Assembly: GCA_947631935.1 (NCBI GenBank)
Contig: CANRNG010000009.1
Span: 1-35,779 of the forward strand
DNA length: 35,779 nt
From: an uncultured Erysipelothrix sp.
Lineage (GTDB): Bacteria > Bacillota_I > Bacilli_A > Erysipelotrichales > Erysipelotrichaceae
Direction of reading: 5' to 3'
The position numbers and the translations under genes were made by a program. Under the pieces are notes generated by a model. It was given only the letters and a program-made list of their open reading frames with translations, was not told where the DNA came from and made no database searches. Of this stretch, positions 32,676 to 35,779 are shown one piece after another; position 1 is the first letter of the stretch; each line of letters begins with the position of its first letter.

Positions 32676-33355
32676 ATGGTTAAAAAAGTATTTGAACGTT
32701 TTGAAGAAAAATATCTCATTCTGAAAGTATGATGCATATACTCTTAAATCAAAACAAAAATAAACTAAAAAAAGATACTTATTATGAAAGCCTAATCCAA
32801 AACATCTACTATGACACACCCAATTATGATTTTTTAAAGTCTGCGTTAGACAAACAAGAATATAAAGAAAAACTGCGCGTACGCACTTACAATCAAATCA
32901 CAAAAGACAGTCAGGTATTTGTTGAAATCAAGAAAAAGAGCAATAGCATTGTTTATAAACGTCGTACAACGCTTTCTTATGAGCACTATATCAATGATGG
33001 CATCACGGGCAATAACCAAGTTTTCAATGAAGTTGCTTGGCTAAAAAATAGATACCATCTAGAACCCATGCTTTATATTTCCTATTTAAGACATGCCTTT
33101 GTGGGCATTGATGATTCATCATTTCGAATCACCTTTGATCAAAATATTCTGTATCGAAATGAAGCCGTGAGTCTAAGCACCCATCCTTTGTCTAAAGACA
33201 TCACCCCCTATAAACAAATGGTTATGGAGATTAAAACATGTGGCAGCTTACCTTTATGGTTGGTTGATTTTCTAAATACAAACCAAATATATCCCACCCA
33301 TTATTCAAAATATAAAGCATGTAGTATACATATGCACAACGAAGGAGTGATTTAA
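32676..33355 (+). pseudogene. VTC-domain polyphosphate polymerase gene with one-base frameshift
   Basis: An ATG at 32676 follows AAGGAGG and encodes MVKKVFERFEEKYLI, the N-terminal strand of the VTC domain (the basic/acidic E-R-x-E-x-K-Y motif). This frame stops at 32730-32732. The rest of the protein runs in another frame: SESMMHILLNQNKNKL, then KKDTYYESLIQNIYYDTPNYD, KEKLRVRTYN, FVEIKKKS, VMEIKT and YSKYKAC. With one base restored after ATT (32718-32720), the halves join without gain or loss of residues relative to the family, giving 226 residues. VTC proteins polymerise polyphosphate from ATP inside a tunnel lined by these residues. An ATG at 32729, overlapping the first stop, could restart translation but would lack the first strand. 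The cause may be mutation, sequencing error or, less likely, recoding. Confidence 0.8.
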
Positions 33356-33356
33356 A

Positions 33357-34022
33357 ATGTTTACCAGTTTATTCTCAGAATCAATAAGTACCAGTGGTGT
33401 CCTCATCGCGAGTGCTACATCCATCCTCATGGGATGGGTGGTCGCGAAAACTTATATGATCAAAAACAACTATTCAAAAGGATTTATTGCGACACTCATG
33501 ATACTGCCCTTTTTAATCCAAGTCGTCATCATGATGGTCAATGGAAACCTTGGCACCTCAGTTGCGATTTTGGGTGCCTTTGGATTGATTCGATTTAGAT
33601 CCATAGCCGGAACGGCCAGAGATATATCCAATATATTCTTAGCCATGGCTTTGGGATTGGCCAATGGGATGGGGCATGTGGTCTTTGGTCTATTCGTACT
33701 TTTAATTGCGACACTCATGAACCTCTTAATTTATCTCACTGAATTTGGGAAAAATACCACTTCACAAAAAGAGCTACGGATTATCATCCCTGAAAACCTG
33801 GATTACGAAGGCATCTTTGATGACATACTCACACAATACACAGACGACTTCACACTCACCCGCGTTAAAACCACAGCCATGGGTAGCATGTTTGAGCTGC
33901 GTTATTTAATCACGCTAAATAAGCATGAATCTACCAAAGAATTTCTAGATGCGATTCGTGTAAGAAATGGCAATCTCAACATTGTTTTGGGGCAAGTCCC
34001 ATCCGGAAAAGAGGAACTTTAA
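33357..34022 (+). CDS. DUF4956 membrane protein
   Basis: A 221-residue protein with an N-terminal membrane half of about four helices (residues 10-125) and a cytoplasmic C-terminal half. The segment ILGAFGLIRFRSIAGTARD (residues 74-92) with its F-R-S-x-x-x-T-x-R-D motif is the DUF4956 hallmark. Genes of this family are typically beside VTC polymerases and CotH or beta-helix proteins. It starts one base after the VTC gene ends and one base before the next gene, so it lies within one operon. A role as a membrane partner in polyphosphate or surface-polymer handling is inferred from context. Confidence 0.87.
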   Translation: MFTSLFSESISTSGVLIASATSILMGWVVAKTYMIKNNYSKGFIATLMILPFLIQVVIMMVNGNLGTSVAILGAFGLIRFRSIAGTARDISNIFLAMALGLANGMGHVVFGLFVLLIATLMNLLIYLTEFGKNTTSQKELRIIIPENLDYEGIFDDILTQYTDDFTLTRVKTTAMGSMFELRYLITLNKHESTKEFLDAIRVRNGNLNIVLGQVPSGKEEL

Positions 34023-34023
34023 A

Positions 34024-35658
34024 ATGAAGAAACTATGGACAGCATGCCTACTGATACTCATGTGTATCAGTTGTTCTGCTAAAGTTAACACTGTGGTCGA
34101 TATTTCAACCGATGATGCGAATACCACAACCCATGAATTCGATGCCGATGATTTAAATACTGATGCTTCAAACGGCATTCAAGTGAGCTTACTGAATGAT
34201 CATATAGAAACTGAAAGCAATTTAACCTACAAAAATGGTAGAGTATCCATCACTGAAGCCGGAACCTATGTCTTTAAGGGTACGCTAGATAACGGCCAAA
34301 TTTATGTCGATACAGATGCTTTGGTTCATATTATCTTGGATGGGGTTACCATTCAAAATAACACCGGTCCAGCCATTGAGGTACGCAACGCCAAAAAAGT
34401 AGTCATCACTTCGGTTGATGAAAACACCTTAACAGATGGTACGGATTATACACTGTATACCAACGACGATGAACCCAACGCAACCCTTTATAGTAAAGCC
34501 GACCTGAGCCTTAATGGGACAGGAACTTTAAATATAAATGCCACTTATAGCCATGGAATCTTATCCAAAGATGTCCTAAAGATTGTTTCGGGCACCTATG
34601 ATATTAAGGCAACGAATGATGCAATTCGGGGTCGTGATGGTATTTCTGTTTTAGATGGTACCTTTAATTTAAATGCCCAAGGTGATGGGATTCAATCCAA
34701 TAATACCGATTTGGGTTGGATTAAAATTTATGATGGTACATTTAACATTATTGCAAAGGGTGATGGGATTCAAGCAGAAGATTACATCCTGATTGAACAA
34801 GGGTCCTTTAACATCACCAGTCAAGAAAAGGGATTGGTCTCAATGGATCTATCCATCATGGAAGGTAACTATACCTTCAATACCATCGATGATAGCCTTC
34901 ACGCCAATGGCAACATCACCCTTGATGGAGGGCAATTTACCATAAACTCTGAAGATGACGCCATTCATGCAGATTCAGATTTAACCATTCATAATGGTAT
35001 CATTGATATTCAATCCAGTTATGAGGGTTTAGAAGGCTCCAATGTGACCATCCATGATGGTGAGATAACCATCGTTTCAAAGGATGATGGTATCAACGCT
35101 GCAGGTGGCAATGATACAACGCAAGACCCCCGTGATTTTTTCTCTAGTGGTAACCATGCCATTACCATCAATGGCGGAATCATGACCATTGATGCACAAG
35201 GTGATGGGATTGATGCCAATGGTAACTTGTATATCAACGGGGGCACCGTACTGGTTCATGGACCATCTGGTGACGGCAATGGGGCACTTGACTATGATGG
35301 TGAAGGTATCATCAAAAGCGGTACTTTAATTGCTTATGGTAGTGGTAGCATGAGTCAGTCTCTATCAAACAGTTCCACTCAAAACGTACTGGAAATTAGA
35401 ATCAATACAACCTATCCAGCAAATACTACGATTGAAATCTTGGATGAAAATAGCCAAGTTGTGCTTTCACTGACATCAGAAAAATCTTTCTCCTCAGTTG
35501 TCTTTAGTTCTGATGCACTCATCAAAAATCAATCGTATACGATTTCGATTCAAGGTTCTCTAACAGGATCCTTCACCCTATCAGATACCCTCACTTATAT
35601 CAATGAGTATGGTGCCATCCAATCGGGACAAGGTCATGGGGGAGGACCCCGACGTTAA
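34024..35658 (+). CDS. Carbohydrate-binding beta-helix lipoprotein (DUF4353 type)
   Basis: A 544-residue secreted protein. The signal peptide is MKKLWTACLLILMCISCSA with a probable lipidated C17; the lipobox is loose. The body is a right-handed parallel beta-helix with repeated blocks such as GDGIQSNN, GDGIQAED, EDAIHADSD, DDGINAAGG and GDGIDANGN, and acidic turns likely to bind calcium. The C-terminus is GHGGGPRR, as in this family. I chose the ATG at 34024, which follows GAGGA; a longer reading from 33967 overlaps the previous gene. It is the last gene of the VTC-DUF4956 cluster. The family is named for carbohydrate binding, but the ligand is unproven. Confidence 0.85.
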   Translation: MKKLWTACLLILMCISCSAKVNTVVDISTDDANTTTHEFDADDLNTDASNGIQVSLLNDHIETESNLTYKNGRVSITEAGTYVFKGTLDNGQIYVDTDALVHIILDGVTIQNNTGPAIEVRNAKKVVITSVDENTLTDGTDYTLYTNDDEPNATLYSKADLSLNGTGTLNINATYSHGILSKDVLKIVSGTYDIKATNDAIRGRDGISVLDGTFNLNAQGDGIQSNNTDLGWIKIYDGTFNIIAKGDGIQAEDYILIEQGSFNITSQEKGLVSMDLSIMEGNYTFNTIDDSLHANGNITLDGGQFTINSEDDAIHADSDLTIHNGIIDIQSSYEGLEGSNVTIHDGEITIVSKDDGINAAGGNDTTQDPRDFFSSGNHAITINGGIMTIDAQGDGIDANGNLYINGGTVLVHGPSGDGNGALDYDGEGIIKSGTLIAYGSGSMSQSLSNSSTQNVLEIRINTTYPANTTIEILDENSQVVLSLTSEKSFSSVVFSSDALIKNQSYTISIQGSLTGSFTLSDTLTYINEYGAIQSGQGHGGGPRR

Positions 35659-35684
35659 AGCGTGCTTAAAAGCATGCTTTTTCT
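35657..35684 (+). terminator. Terminator of VTC/DUF4956 cluster
   Basis: AGC-G-TGCT, TAAA and AGCA-T-GCT (one wobble pair) are followed by TTTTT. Confidence 0.75.
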
Positions 35685-35702
35685 TTACCATGAGCAAGTT
35701 CA

Positions 35703-35731
35703 TTGAATTATTTCGAATTCGAAATTATAAT
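35703..35731 (+). promoter_or_regulatory. Promoter with palindrome in the spacer
   Basis: TTGAAT (35703-35708), a 17-bp spacer and TATAAT (35726-35731). A perfect 16-bp palindrome, ATTTCGAATTCGAAAT (35710-35725), fills the spacer and abuts the -10, a typical place for a repressor operator. Confidence 0.65.
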
Positions 35732-35758
35732 GTAGAAGATAGAAGTGAGGTATAAAAT

Positions 35759-35779
35759 ATGAAAGACATACAATTTGGA
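35759..35779 (+). CDS. Start of a gene cut by the window end
   Basis: An ATG at 35759 follows AGTGAGG by eight bases and a good promoter; only MKDIQFG is visible. No function can be assigned. The palindromic promoter suggests a regulated, perhaps autoregulated, gene. Confidence 0.55.

Noticed and set aside
32715-32735. Programmed -1 frameshift in the VTC gene
   Set aside because: No slippery heptamer or strong downstream stem was seen; mutation or sequencing error is simpler.
34024-35658. Short internal sequence repeats as a DNA repeat array
   Set aside because: They are degenerate protein beta-helix repeats (G-D-G-I blocks), not a DNA-level tandem repeat or CRISPR array.

Overview
The window looks like a chromosomal segment of a low-GC member of the Bacillota. 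TGG encodes Trp and TGA is used as a stop (for example at 10903-10905 and 24753-24755), so the code is table 11 and not the Mycoplasma code. Strong AGGAGG-type ribosome sites, extended -10 promoters (TGnTATAAT), a PadR/DUF1700/DUF4097 operon, VanR/S-like two-component pairs, an ARE-type ABC-F protein and a VTC/DUF4956/beta-helix polyphosphate cluster fit the Bacilli/Erysipelotrichia/Acholeplasma-Izemoplasma neighbourhood. I cannot name the genus. No rRNA, tRNA, insertion sequence, prophage or CRISPR array was seen.

Region 1 (1-5750, all minus strand). A tandem OB-fold-like protein, a DUF503/YlxP protein, a membrane EAL phosphodiesterase with a dead GGDEF domain and a YdjC/ChbG deacetylase form one overlapping operon. 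A DUF454 membrane protein follows with its own promoter. It is coupled to a CydD-like ABC exporter gene that has lost its middle by an internal deletion. An MFS transporter (4524-5750) lies upstream as a separate unit.

Region 2 (5813-9311, minus). A MurE-like ligase and a divergent CofE-like protein form a two-gene operon with a 4-base overlap, an extended -10 promoter and a terminator. Two paralogous MFS transporters flank it. This is the best candidate here for an uncharacterised pathway.

Region 3 (9381-19130). rsuA (plus) converges on a tight four-gene minus-strand operon: acyl-CoA-dehydrogenase-like flavoprotein, amidase, maltose-type acetyltransferase, esterase. A histidine phosphatase, an APC transporter with an M20 amidohydrolase, and an ARE-type ABC-F ATPase follow. 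The ABC-F gene has a leader that encodes an 8-residue peptide plus mutually exclusive antiterminator and terminator helices, a clear attenuation device.

Region 4 (19130-30448). This holds a TMEM164/YwaF-type membrane protein with a Gfo/Idh/MocA oxidoreductase, a VanRS-like two-component system with 11-bp-phased direct repeats, a YjdM zinc-ribbon protein, and a PadR-DUF1700-DUF4097 operon with a near-perfect palindromic operator over its promoter. A DegV protein, two small membrane proteins read from overlapping divergent promoters, a second TMEM164-type protein and an ABC-2-type exporter complete it.

Region 5 (30541-35779, plus). A second OmpR-type two-component system precedes a polyphosphate-type cluster: VTC-domain polymerase, DUF4956 membrane protein, and a beta-helix lipoprotein of the DUF4353 type. 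The VTC gene carries a one-base deletion that separates its N-terminal strand from the rest. The window ends just inside a new gene whose promoter spacer holds a 16-bp perfect palindrome.
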